64,000 bases of DNA from JAGWBF01 sp965116325 (GTDB taxonomy: Bacteria > Chloroflexota > Dehalococcoidia > Lucifugimonadales > JAGWBF01). A model generated the notes under the pieces. That model worked only from the letters and a program-made list of their open reading frames with translations. It was not told the DNA's origin and ran no database searches. Location: contig OZ220675.1 of the NCBI GenBank assembly GCA_965116325.1, forward strand, positions 372,001-436,000, in the 5' to 3' direction. Each line of letters starts with the position of its first letter. Position 1 is the first letter of the stretch. Both the position numbers and the translations under genes were made by a program. Positions 1 to 7,597 of the stretch are shown one piece after another.

Positions 1-929
1 TGGGAGTGGACTATCAGCACGTTCTCTCCGACGTTGGCCCGCAGCGCGCCGTCGCCCTGGAGGGCGCCTGTCGTGCCGTTGAAGACGATGTGAGTGGGGA
101 TCAGGCCTTGCATCACGCTAACATCATCGGCTAGCGACGTTACGGGCGAGTCGTAGCGTTTGAAGTTGCCGTCCTCATCCTGGGGAATGTAGTAGTCTTG
201 CTCTCCAATGTAGTAGGCCCGGTCGTACCGCAGCGGATTGCCCACCTGGTCCTTAAGGCCTCCCTTGGGCAGCACCATGATGGCGCCGTTCATGCCGTGG
301 ACCACGTGCCAGGGAACCATCGTTCCGCCGGGGGCACAGTGATAGACGAACGCGCCCGCTTTGACCGCCCGGAACCGCAGCACTACTTCCTCTCCTGGGG
401 ACACGGTGGTCAGCCCACCTCCTCCCAGGGCGCCCACGGCCGCGTGGAAGTCGATGTTGTGGGGCAGCTCGTTCGTGGACGGGTTGACCATGGTCAGTTC
501 CACATAGTCCCCCTCGTGGACGACTATGATGGGTCCAGGAACCGATCCTTCGAAAGTGAAAGCCCAGACAAAGACGCCCGGGGCGATCTCAATCTCCTTC
601 TCCTCGATGACCATCTCCACCTGCACCACCCGGGGTTCGCTGGGACTCACCTGCTCGTGTTGGGGCAGGCCCGGGGGCGGGACCAGCTCCTGGGTGACCC
701 TCTGGAGGCCGGCGATGTTCTCCGGCTGCCACACTGTTGGGGAGTCCACAACCGCTTCAACTACGGCGATCGGAGCTGGCAAGGTAGTGACCCTCTCCAG
801 GTGAGCCACGCGGGTCTCCAATCGTTCCACCTTAGCAGCGTCACGCCCGCCCTCGCAGGCCACCATCGTTGCCAGGATCGTGAGTGCCAAAGAGATGATG
901 AGCACCCTTCCTAACCGTGCTTTTGTCAC
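1..929 (-). CDS. nirK: Copper-containing nitrite reductase, lipoprotein, 3' end cut by window edge
   Basis: Reduces nitrite to nitric oxide outside the membrane. The 309 visible residues begin at GTG 929, preceded by AAAGGGGG. Residues 1-25 form a signal with a lipobox-like ATMVAC, followed by a short coiled coil (about 31-47) that may space the enzyme from the membrane. The first cupredoxin domain has PHNIDFH at 156-162, giving the type-1 Cu His157, the catalytic Asp160 and the type-2 Cu His162. YHC at 196-198 gives type-2 His197 and type-1 Cys198, and PWHVVHGM at 206-213 gives His208 and Met213. The visible part ends in the second domain at NGTTGALQGD, a typical NirK stretch. The third type-2 His lies off the window. 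The family is sure; a role in full denitrification is not shown here. Confidence 0.93.
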   Translation of the reverse strand, partial: MTKARLGRVLIISLALTILATMVACEGGRDAAKVERLETRVAHLERVTTLPAPIAVVEAVVDSPTVWQPENIAGLQRVTQELVPPPGLPQHEQVSPSEPRVVQVEMVIEEKEIEIAPGVFVWAFTFEGSVPGPIIVVHEGDYVELTMVNPSTNELPHNIDFHAAVGALGGGGLTTVSPGEEVVLRFRAVKAGAFVYHCAPGGTMVPWHVVHGMNGAIMVLPKGGLKDQVGNPLRYDRAYYIGEQDYYIPQDEDGNFKRYDSPVTSLADDVSVMQGLIPTHIVFNGTTGALQGDGALRANVGENVLIVHS

Positions 930-988
930 CGGAACCCCCTTTGTTTCTGTCCTCGGAAACCAAAGAATCATCCAACTAATGAGCAAAC

Positions 989-1017
989 ATTATAGCAACC
1001 CGCCCACCGGAGATGAA
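989..1017 (-). promoter_or_regulatory. Predicted promoter of nirK
   Basis: On the minus strand a perfect TATAAT (994-989) sits 17 bases downstream of a weak -35 hexamer, TTCATC (1017-1012). The expected start lies near 982, leaving a leader of about 50 bases before GTG 929. I see no clear FNR or NnrR palindrome. Confidence 0.5.
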
Positions 1018-1342
1018 GGATGGCATTTCGGGCAGAGCTTGAACCAGCAAAGTTCATGCCGTCCGCAGCGGGCACTTTTTTGTGGTACAGAGGAGGCGTT
1101 CCATGTCTGGAACTCTCCACTAGGCCATTGTGAGTCTGCCAACTTGTCCACCTCACCGGTAAGGACCTATCTGTACGGTGCCGCGGAATGCCGAATTCCT
1201 CCACGGAGGGAGAAATGGCTGCGTGTAAACACACGCCAGAGGAGATGATTACCAAGCAGCAGGTGGGGATCGACCATTTGGCGCCGATCTAAATCGGCAA
1301 CGGTTCAACCAAGGCGACCGAAGTATTTCGGTTCAGAGGAGG
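1018..1342. other. Intergenic region without a recognisable gene
   Basis: This stretch between the nirK promoter and the tRNA-Asn gene has no supported coding sequence. It holds a weak plus-strand hairpin (GTCCG/CGGGC, 1061-1073) followed by six T (1076-1081), terminator-like but with no plus-strand gene before it. Confidence 0.6.
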
Positions 1343-1417
1343 TGGCTCCCCGGGCAGGATTCGAACCTGCGACCTAGCGGTTAACAGCCGCCCGCTCTAC
1401 CGCTGAGCTACCGGGGA
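1343..1417 (-). tRNA. tRNA-Asn (anticodon GTT)
   Basis: Read on the minus strand this folds as a full cloverleaf. The acceptor stem TCCCCGG/CCGGGGA is fully paired, the anticodon loop CTGTTAA carries GTT, the T loop is GTTCGAATC, the discriminator is G and CCA is encoded (1345-1343). The anticodon stem GGCGG/CCGCT pairs with one G-U. A degraded copy lies about 530 bases away. Confidence 0.95.
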
Positions 1418-1453
1418 AAGAAGAGCCACGCCGGATGGCATGGCAACCCCTAG

Positions 1454-1482
1454 ATTCTATCACCGCAACCCATCGCTCTCAA
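1454..1482 (-). promoter_or_regulatory. Predicted promoter of tRNA-Asn
   Basis: TTGAGA (1482-1477), 17 bases, then TAGAAT (1459-1454) on the minus strand. The same arrangement (TTGGGA-17-TAGAAT at 2015-1987) precedes the second tRNA copy, so the promoter was duplicated with the gene. Confidence 0.7.
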
Positions 1483-1537
1483 TCATCCGGGGTGCCGACC
1501 TGCGGGGCGCTCTAGGCGCGCCCTGGCGTACAGCCTG

Positions 1538-1864
1538 TCAGGCCCTACCGTCGAAGACCAAGAGTATCTCGCTTATCTTGCCGCTCCTAAACTGAAAGAG
1601 TTGTGCGATGGTCAGTACCCTGTCGCTCTTCTCATAGCGATAGTAGATAGATACGCTGTCTTCGCCCTCCATGACGCTCAAGAGGCGATGGCTGCACCTC
1701 TCCGGCGGGTCTCTCTGCAAGCTGATCAGGTACTCTTCCCTCGACGTGAAGCTGTAGAAGGGGCCGCTGAATAGCAGGTCCTCCGCCAGAAGCGGCTTCA
1801 AGCCGTCAACATCAGCGGAGCAGAAGCACTTCAGGAACTCCAATGCGGTGTCGCGGTTGGACAT
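1538..1864 (-). CDS. SnoaL/NTF2-like small protein
   Basis: The 108-residue product looks like a cone-shaped NTF2/SnoaL-like domain. It has the N-terminal helix pattern ALEFLKCFCSADVDGLKPLLAEDLLFSGPF and a C-terminal strand pattern with IAQLFQFRSGKISEILLVFD. Such proteins are small isomerases, hydrolases or ligand binders, so no substrate can be given. The gene lies between the two tRNA-Asn copies and starts about 11 bases from the 3' end of the degraded copy. I see no strong ribosome-binding site, and it could be a read-through product of the tRNA promoter. Confidence 0.72.
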   Translation of the reverse strand: MSNRDTALEFLKCFCSADVDGLKPLLAEDLLFSGPFYSFTSREEYLISLQRDPPERCSHRLLSVMEGEDSVSIYYRYEKSDRVLTIAQLFQFRSGKISEILLVFDGRA

Positions 1865-1875
1865 GTGATGCAGCC

Positions 1876-1950
1876 TGACTCCCCGGGCAGGATTCGAACC
1901 TGCGACCTAGCGGTTAACAGACGCCCGCTCTACCGCTGAGCTATCGGGGG
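1876..1950 (-). tRNA. Degenerate second tRNA-Asn (GTT), probable pseudo-tRNA
   Basis: This is a copy of the tRNA at 1343-1417 and keeps anticodon GTT and the T loop. It has C1xA72 and A7xC66 mismatches in the acceptor stem and a T31xC39 mismatch in the anticodon stem. The encoded CCA has become TCA. All changes fall in stems or the tail, which suggests decay after duplication. Its promoter hexamers are still present. Confidence 0.75.
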
Positions 1951-2020
1951 AAAAAGAGCCACGCCGAATGGCATGGCCACCCTTAGATTCTATCACCCCA
2001 ACCCATGCCTCCCAATAATC
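1876..2020 (-). repeat. Duplicated tRNA-Asn unit, copy 2
   Basis: Second copy of the unit at 1343-1488, in the same orientation. Similarity runs from the tRNA tail through the -35 hexamer and stops near AATCC. The SnoaL-like gene sits between the copies. Confidence 0.85.
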
Positions 2021-2116
2021 CGTAGCGTATTGGGGCACGGGACATGCCAATGTTACGAGTTGGCACATGAACGGAGGGTCGGTCCTACCTGGCACTCGGG
2101 CAGGCCGCCCTTGTTT

Positions 2117-2157
2117 TCACTCCCACCCCAACCTTCTCTCAAGGGAGAGGGGGAAGC
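2117..2157 (-). repeat. Dispersed 3'-UTR palindromic element, copy A
   Basis: On the minus strand this reads CCCCCTCTC..TTGAGAG..GGTTGGGGTGGGAG and starts about 20 bases after the stop of the flavin-dependent oxidoreductase gene. It matches the element at 56784-56826, which also follows a stop codon in the sense orientation. It can form a CTCTC/GAGAG hairpin. Confidence 0.6.
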
Positions 2158-2176
2158 AGTTAGGCCGACTGGGCTG

Positions 2177-3184
2177 CTACGACTTCAGGCGTGGGATGAC
2201 GTCGCGGCCCATCGTCTCCAGCTGCCTCAGTACGCGGGCGTGTTCCATGCCCGGCCACTGCATGCGGAGCACCATGTGGCTCACGCCCAGGTGCTCTTCG
2301 TAGTGGCTCAGCTCCGACACTATGTCGTCGGGGGTGCCGATGATGAACCGGTCGCGGGCCAAGTCCTCGAAGGGCACGTGGAAGCTCTCGTTGCCCGGCA
2401 GGGCCTTGTCCTGGCCCCACTGGGCATAGGCACGGTACTTGGGCTCCAGGTAGGGCTGAGCCTCAGCCATCGCCTGCTCCCGTGTCGCTGCCACGAACGC
2501 CTCCCGCATCATCGGCACCTGGGTCCCGTCCGGGCCGCTGGTGCTTGAAGCTACCTCGCGATAACGGGCAAGCTGCTGGCTAACCATGGTTACAGTTGCG
2601 TGGGGGTTCACCAGCCATGGATAGCCCATCTCCGCTGCTCGCATCACCGCCTTGTCATGGTTGGCCGCCATCCATATAGGCGGGTGAGGCTTTTGGGTCG
2701 GAGGGAAGCTGGGGGTCACGGGCGGGACATGATAGAACCGGCCCTGGTACTCCATCCTGTCCTTGGTCCACAGGCCCTTCATAATCTCCAGGGACTCCAG
2801 CATGCGCGGAACCCGCTCTTCGCGCTTGATGCCGAAGGCGGTATATTCCTCTTCACGGTAGCCCAGACCTATGCCAAAAATGAACCTGCCGCCCGTCGCC
2901 GCATCCATGGTGGCAACGGACTCGGCCAAGTCAACCGGGTTGTGCAGGGGGACCAGGATCACGGTAGCAGCCAGGTGCATATCCCCAGCTTCGGAAGCGA
3001 GGCGGGCCAGCAAGGGGAAGGTGGCCGGCATCTGGTAAGGGTCGGACAGATAATGTTGGCCGGCGCAGATCAGGTCGAAGCCCGCATCCCTGGCGGTGCG
3101 CACCTGCTCCAGGTTTTCCCGGATCCGGTCGGCCGCCGACTCGGACGCCAAGTATTGATTGCCGACAAAGTATCCCAGCTTCAA
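2177..3184 (-). CDS. LLM-class flavin-dependent oxidoreductase
   Basis: A 335-residue bacterial luciferase-like (alpha/beta)8 protein. It opens with MKLGYFV, has the cofactor-side stretch RFIFGIGLGYREEEYTAFGI (about residues 100-118) and ends with DRFIIGTPDDIVSEL, typical of F420- or FMN-dependent monooxygenases. Start is TTG 3184, with CGGAGAA five bases upstream. The likely role is reduced-flavin-dependent oxidation of an organic substrate; the substrate and the choice of FMN or F420 cannot be read. It lies upstream-adjacent to no clear partner, but an M20 amidohydrolase precedes it on the same strand with a 33-base gap, so the two may be cotranscribed. Confidence 0.9.
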   Translation of the reverse strand: MKLGYFVGNQYLASESAADRIRENLEQVRTARDAGFDLICAGQHYLSDPYQMPATFPLLARLASEAGDMHLAATVILVPLHNPVDLAESVATMDAATGGRFIFGIGLGYREEEYTAFGIKREERVPRMLESLEIMKGLWTKDRMEYQGRFYHVPPVTPSFPPTQKPHPPIWMAANHDKAVMRAAEMGYPWLVNPHATVTMVSQQLARYREVASSTSGPDGTQVPMMREAFVAATREQAMAEAQPYLEPKYRAYAQWGQDKALPGNESFHVPFEDLARDRFIIGTPDDIVSELSHYEEHLGVSHMVLRMQWPGMEHARVLRQLETMGRDVIPRLKS

Positions 3185-3217
3185 CTTATTCTCCGTTTCC
3201 CGTCCAAGGACAGGACC

Positions 3218-4393
3218 TTATGTAACGTAGCGCAGGGCCGCCTCGGTCAGCACCTGGGCCGCAATGGGCAGCGAGTCCTCATCGATGTCGAAGTGCTGGC
3301 TGTGGTGGGATGCCGTGATACCCCGCGCCTCGTTGCCGCAGCCGACGAGGAAATAACAGCCCGGGGCTTCCCTGAGGAAGTAAGTAGCATCGTCCCCCAC
3401 CTGAGGCGGCGTGATGGTAACCACGTTCTCCTCGCCGACAATGGGGGCGGCCACGTCCGCCACCAGCCTCGACACACGGGGGTCGTTGATAACCGCAGGT
3501 GCGCCCTGAACGTGCTCAAAGCGGGCTTCGCCCCTGAGGCCCTTGGCCACGTTCACGGAGATCTCTTCCGCACGCCTGAGAATGTGATGCCGGACCGAGT
3601 CGTCCAGGGTGCGTACGGTGCCGGTCAGCTGCACCTCGTCGGATACGACGTTGAAGGCGGTGCCGCCGTGGATTGTGCCGAAGCCCAGGACGGCAGCCTG
3701 GGAGGGCTGCACCTCCCGGCTCAACACAGACTGCAGGGCGGTGACCACGTGGCAGCTAATGAGGATGGGGTCCACTGCCAGGTGCGGCATTCCACCATGT
3801 CCTCCCTTGCCCTGAACCGAAATCTTGATCTCGTCGGCGCTGGAGAAGATAGGTCCCGCTTGGGAGGTTACCTGGCCCACTGGCAGGCCGCTCCACAGAT
3901 GGAAGCTGAGGACGTTGTCAACCGGCGGGTCTTTCATTACCCCCGCCTCGATCATGGGTAATGCTCCGCCCATGACCTCCTCGGCAGGTTGGAAGACAAG
4001 CTTAATGTTGCCCTTTATGGAGTCCCTGCGGGAGCTGAGCAACTCAGCGACCACCATTCCAACTGCGGTGTGCCCATCGTGGCCGCATGCATGCATTGCG
4101 CCATCCACCTGGGAGCTGTATTCCCGGTCCTTCGGTTCCTGGATGGGGAGCGCATCGATGTCCACCCGGAGGAGGATGGTAGGTCCCGGAGAGGCCCCTT
4201 TCAGTATGCCCAAGACCCCAGTGCCGGCGATGCCCCGGGTGACTTCCCAGCCCACTTTCTCAAGGTAGTTGGCTGCGATATCTGCGGTCCTGTGCTCCTG
4301 AAAAGATAGCTCCGGGTTCCTGTGGAAGTCCCGGCGGAGCTCGATCAGCTTGTCCTTGAGGAGAGCTACCTCATGCCCGATGTCGTCTGCCAC
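3218..4393 (-). CDS. M20-family amidohydrolase (N-acyl-amino-acid or hippurate hydrolase type)
   Basis: A 391-residue zinc-dependent amidohydrolase that would cleave an N-acyl or amide bond in the cytoplasm. Features seen are the N-terminal LRRDFHRNPELSFQE, the metal motif MHACGHDGHTA (about residues 101-111), the catalytic EE in FQPAEEVMGGA, and the lid-domain GKGGHGGMPH. Start is GTG 4393 with GGAGG upstream. Length is normal for the AbgB/HipO-like subfamily. Substrate specificity is not predictable. It is divergent from the LON-domain gene and upstream of the flavin oxidoreductase. Confidence 0.9.
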   Translation of the reverse strand: MADDIGHEVALLKDKLIELRRDFHRNPELSFQEHRTADIAANYLEKVGWEVTRGIAGTGVLGILKGASPGPTILLRVDIDALPIQEPKDREYSSQVDGAMHACGHDGHTAVGMVVAELLSSRRDSIKGNIKLVFQPAEEVMGGALPMIEAGVMKDPPVDNVLSFHLWSGLPVGQVTSQAGPIFSSADEIKISVQGKGGHGGMPHLAVDPILISCHVVTALQSVLSREVQPSQAAVLGFGTIHGGTAFNVVSDEVQLTGTVRTLDDSVRHHILRRAEEISVNVAKGLRGEARFEHVQGAPAVINDPRVSRLVADVAAPIVGEENVVTITPPQVGDDATYFLREAPGCYFLVGCGNEARGITASHHSQHFDIDEDSLPIAAQVLTEAALRYVT

Positions 4394-4457
4394 CCTGGCC
4401 TCCGTTTGGCTACGAATTCGTCCCTGGCGGGTATTCTATCATAGCTTTAACCTGCCC

Positions 4458-4486
4458 TTGTGCTGCTAGCGGCCCGCTACTATACT
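4458..4486 (+). promoter_or_regulatory. Predicted promoter giving a near-leaderless mRNA
   Basis: TTGTGC (4458-4463), 17 bases, TATACT (4481-4486). Transcription would start near 4493, only about four bases before ATG 4497, and no Shine-Dalgarno sequence is present. Confidence 0.6.
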
Positions 4487-4496
4487 AGCTATCCGT

Positions 4497-5162
4497 ATGG
4501 AAGAGCAGCATCGAGAAGAAGAGCTTGCGGAGCTCAAGCTCTTTCCCCTGAACGTCGTCCTGTTTCCCGGAATGCCCATGCCCCTGCGCATCTTCGAAGA
4601 GCGATACAAGCTGATGATCAACGAGTGTATCGACAACTCAGAGGCGTTCGGTATCCTCCTAATCCGCGAGGGCCCCGAGGTCGGAGGCGGCGCGGTCCCC
4701 CACGCCATCGGCACCACAGCACGGATCACAGAGGTGGAGCGGCTGGAGGATGGCAGGATGAACCTGTCCACCACCGGGGAGACCCGCTTCCAACTGGTCG
4801 AGCCTCTGTACAACGCGCCCTATCTCCGGGGCAAGGTAAAATACCTGTCCGAAGAGGTGGGAGAAACCCAGGAGGGAGTACAGGAGGAGGCCCGCCAGCT
4901 ATTCCAAGAATTCATCCGAGGCCTCTCAGGTCTGCGCGGAGGCTGGATGAGGAGCGCCAACGCTCCCGGCGACCTCGGCGTGCTGTCCTACTCCATCGCC
5001 CACTACCTGGACCTGCCAGCCATCGCCAAGCAGCGCCTCCTGGAGGTGCCCCAAGCCGGCGAGCGCCTGCAGTACGAGATACCGCTGCTGCAGGGGGCCG
5101 TTCAGCGCCTCCGGGAAGAGACGGTCAAGCGCAACCCCTACCAGGGCCCACGCCTGAACTAG
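4497..5162 (+). CDS. LON N-terminal (substrate-binding) domain protein
   Basis: A 221-residue stand-alone LON N-terminal domain with a PUA-like fold. The diagnostic LFPLNVVLFPGMPMPLRIFE lies at about residues 14-33, followed by ERYKLMINECI. No ATPase or protease domain follows. Such proteins are thought to bind peptides or act as adaptors; the partner is unknown. The start ATG has no Shine-Dalgarno, and the predicted promoter puts the transcript start about four bases upstream, so translation may be leaderless. It converges on the BtuF-like gene. Confidence 0.88.
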   Translation: MEEQHREEELAELKLFPLNVVLFPGMPMPLRIFEERYKLMINECIDNSEAFGILLIREGPEVGGGAVPHAIGTTARITEVERLEDGRMNLSTTGETRFQLVEPLYNAPYLRGKVKYLSEEVGETQEGVQEEARQLFQEFIRGLSGLRGGWMRSANAPGDLGVLSYSIAHYLDLPAIAKQRLLEVPQAGERLQYEIPLLQGAVQRLREETVKRNPYQGPRLN

Positions 5163-5240
5163 CGCGACTCTACGGGCATCTTCCCGCCCTCTGTGTCCCC
5201 CAATTTCAGGCTTGATCTAGCTCTTTGGCCTAGACTCTGA

Positions 5241-6158
5241 CTATGTCCCTTGGTAACGCAGCACAGCCTCCGCTGGTGGCTCTCCTTCGAACAAGTCGGG
5301 ATGGAGCACCTTGGCGAGAATCTCCACTCCGTCAACCAACCGGGGGCCTGAGCGGGTGAAGTAGGAATTAGAGTTGACCACAAAGACCTGCCCGTTCCTC
5401 GCAGCCGATAAGGAGCTCCAGCCCGGCAGGTCCGTGAGCAGCGACACCTCTTCCATGCCTTTGCTCACATCGAAACCACAAGGCGCCACAAGAATCACAT
5501 CGGGGTCCTGGGCCACCACTTTGTCCCAGCCGGTCTTTCGGGAGGGGCGCCCGGCCCTTCCCAGGCAATCGACTCCCCCGGCTGCCTCGATCATCTCCGG
5601 CACCCAGTGACCGGCGTACATCAGCGGCTGGAGCCACTCCAGGCAGGCCACTCGTTTCTCGTCGGCCTGCCCAATGACCGTCCTAACCTCATCGATCCGG
5701 GCCTTCATTTGCCTTACAAGTTCCACCGCCGCATCTTCGCACGCGGCGGCGGCTCCAACACGCCCGACATCGTCGAACACATCCTGGAGGCTCGTCGGGT
5801 CCAGGGTGATTATCATGGGTTGCTTATCCAGCACCTTGCACGCCTCGGCAACCTGCCGGGCAGTGATCGCTCACTCTTCGCACAGAGCCTGGGTCAGGAT
5901 GATGTCCGGGTCGGCTTCCCTCAGCACATCCTGGTCTATCTCGTAGATGCCTTTGCCCTGGACCAGGCGCTCCCGGATCCACTGATCGATCTCGCCGCTG
6001 CCAGCCGTCTTGTTGTCCAGGGTGCTATAGACCACCTTGGGAACATGCAACGCGGCAGGAGGATAGTCGCATTCGTGGCTCACTCCGTACAGGCTATCTC
6101 CCAGCCCAAGGGCGTACACAATCTCGGTGGCCCCGGGAATGAAGGAACAGATTCGCAT
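5241..6158 (-). CDS. BtuF-like periplasmic-binding-fold protein, predicted selenoprotein (in-frame TGA = Sec96)
   Basis: The 305-residue product belongs to the metal/cobalamin-binding-protein family (COG0614, helical-backbone fold). It starts MRICSFIPGATEIVYALGLG at ATG 6158, behind GAGGGG, and has no signal peptide. The reading frame contains one TGA (5873-5871). Upstream and downstream parts are in the same frame and both match the family: DPDIILTQALCEE before it, AITARQVAEACKVLDKQP after it. Relatives carry a conserved LCEVCA motif here, so TGA replaces the second Cys and gives C93-E-E-U96, a CxxU redox motif. A hairpin with apical GGT follows 20 bases after the UGA. Alternatives are a nonsense mutation or assembly error. 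Ordinary calling would split it at 5871 into 95- and 197-residue pieces. No transporter genes are nearby. Confidence 0.82.
5839..5865 (-). promoter_or_regulatory. Candidate bacterial SECIS of the BtuF-like gene
   Basis: RNA after UGA folds as CAC, bulged U, GCC, CGGCA, loop GGU, UGCCG, bulged A, GGC, GUG. The loop Gs are bases 21 and 22 counted from the U of UGA, within the bacterial SECIS window, and a bulged U is present in the 5' arm. Confidence 0.7.
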
Positions 6159-6308
6159 GGCCGGCCCCTCTCAGCTTGGTTGGCGCTTTTGGTTGCATTA
6201 TGCCAAGAAGGCTGTTTCCCGTACAGGCAGCCCCCCAGGCTGCGTTGTACCTGCAGTGCCCCCATGATATATTGACTCCACCCACACCAACCTCTCTCAG
6301 GAAGCGAC

Positions 6309-7520
6309 ATGGTGCAAGCCCAAGAAATAAAGAGCATGAAATTGGTCTCCCACCATGACCTCGACGGGTTCGGCAACGTGGGCGAGGGAATGGCTATCCA
6401 GCAGTATCCCGGCGGGCGGCGACTGCTATATCTGGCCCACGAAAGTTCCCCCAAGGATGTGACGGTGGTGGACGTCACCGACGTCGCCAACCCCAAGGTG
6501 GTGCTGCAGACCGAGCTCCCACACCGAGAGATGCGCTCCAACTCCCTGGCGGTGGTGGGCGACATCCTGTACGTCGCCTACCAGGTAGCAAGGCCGGGCA
6601 TGACACCCGCCGGCATGGGCATATACGACATCAGCAAACCCGGCGAGCTCCGGCAGATCAGCTTCTTCGACACTTCGGGGCCAGGCTCCAGAGGTGTGCA
6701 CTGCTTGTGGTGCGTGGACGGGCGCTACGCTTACCTGAGCACAGGGAGCCGGGACCAGATGCCCCGAAATCCCAAGGACGACCAGTTCTACATGTGCGTG
6801 GATGTGAGCGACCCCTCGAAACCTGAGGAGGTCGGCCGATGGTGGCTGCCGGGCACCATGGACGGGGATGAGGAAGACCCGCCGGAGAGGCACCCCCAAT
6901 TCGACACCGGCTTTCGCCTTCACAACGCCAACGTTTATCCCGAGAGGCCCGACCGGGCCTACCTGGGCTATATCGACGGTGGTTTCATCACCCTGGACAT
7001 CTCGGACATGGCCAAGCCCAGGGTCGTGAACCATGTGGACTACCATCCGCCCCTCATCGGCTTCACCCACACCGTCGTCCCCCTGTTCCAAAGGGAGCTG
7101 CTGGTGGTCAGCGAGGAGGCAATCACCCAGGATGGCTGCGCCGACTGGCCCAAGCTGGTGTGGATCGTGGATGTCAGCGTAGAGTCGAATCCGGTGATGC
7201 TCAGCACCTTGCCGATGCACAAGGACACCTACGGGGGCCTGCCGGGGCGCTACGGCGCCCACAACGTCCATGAGAACCAGCCGGTGCCAACCTCCCACAT
7301 CGACGAGAACATCGTGTATGGCACCTACTTCAACGGGGGCGTTCGCGTTCACGACATCTCCGATCCCTTCCGACCCGAAGAGATCGCCTACTTTGTCCCA
7401 CAGGTGCCCGAGGGCGCTTCGGCCAACGGGGTCAACGATGTGTACGTGGACGAAAACCGGCTTATCTATGCTGTGGACCGCATCGCCGGCGGGCTATATA
7501 TCTTGGAGCCCGACTTCTAA
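6309..7520 (+). CDS. LVIVD-repeat beta-propeller protein
   Basis: A 403-residue protein made of repeated blades of the LVIVD type, seen as VTVVDVTDVANPKVV, MGIYDISKPGELRQI, MCVDVSDPSKPEEVG, ITLDISDMAKPRVV and VRVHDISDPFRPEEI. Each has the strand then D(I/V)(S/T)DP.KP turn. There is no signal peptide. ATG 6309 is preceded by AGGAAG. Function of the family is unknown; some members lie near sugar or aromatic catabolism genes. Here it is followed on the same strand by a substrate-binding-like protein, 77 bases away. Confidence 0.8.
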   Translation: MVQAQEIKSMKLVSHHDLDGFGNVGEGMAIQQYPGGRRLLYLAHESSPKDVTVVDVTDVANPKVVLQTELPHREMRSNSLAVVGDILYVAYQVARPGMTPAGMGIYDISKPGELRQISFFDTSGPGSRGVHCLWCVDGRYAYLSTGSRDQMPRNPKDDQFYMCVDVSDPSKPEEVGRWWLPGTMDGDEEDPPERHPQFDTGFRLHNANVYPERPDRAYLGYIDGGFITLDISDMAKPRVVNHVDYHPPLIGFTHTVVPLFQRELLVVSEEAITQDGCADWPKLVWIVDVSVESNPVMLSTLPMHKDTYGGLPGRYGAHNVHENQPVPTSHIDENIVYGTYFNGGVRVHDISDPFRPEEIAYFVPQVPEGASANGVNDVYVDENRLIYAVDRIAGGLYILEPDF

Positions 7521-7597
7521 GACTCAAGACAGAACATGAGTGGTCCGTTATGTAAAACGGCTCCGGCAAGAAATCTCACGGTTAACGGGAGGATGCC

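Larger units (their letters stand above)
1343..1488 (-). repeat. Duplicated tRNA-Asn unit, copy 1
   Basis: About 145 bases, covering the tRNA, its upstream region and promoter, recur in the same orientation at 1876-2020 with roughly 90 percent identity by eye. This copy keeps an intact tRNA. Confidence 0.85.

Noticed and set aside
1061..1081. Plus-strand rho-independent terminator (GTCCG/CGGGC plus six T)
   Set aside because: The stem is short with a G-T pair and no plus-strand transcript precedes it.
1343..2020. Integrative element bounded by tRNA attachment sites
   Set aside because: The repeat covers the whole tRNA plus its promoter, not only a 3' end, and the 530-base interval has no integrase. 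Tandem duplication is simpler.
2600..3961. Long plus-strand open frame of 453 codons opposite the flavin oxidoreductase and M20 genes
   Set aside because: It crosses two recognisable minus-strand genes, has no family resemblance and reflects high-GC antisense openness. Similar long shadows opposite gltX, sdhA, nuoL and the GMC gene were discarded for the same reason.
5871..5873. Reading the BtuF-like gene as a pseudogene broken by one nonsense mutation
   Set aside because: The TGA lies exactly at a family-conserved Cys, the rest of the frame is intact, a SECIS-like hairpin follows, and three other genes show the same pattern at catalytic Cys positions.
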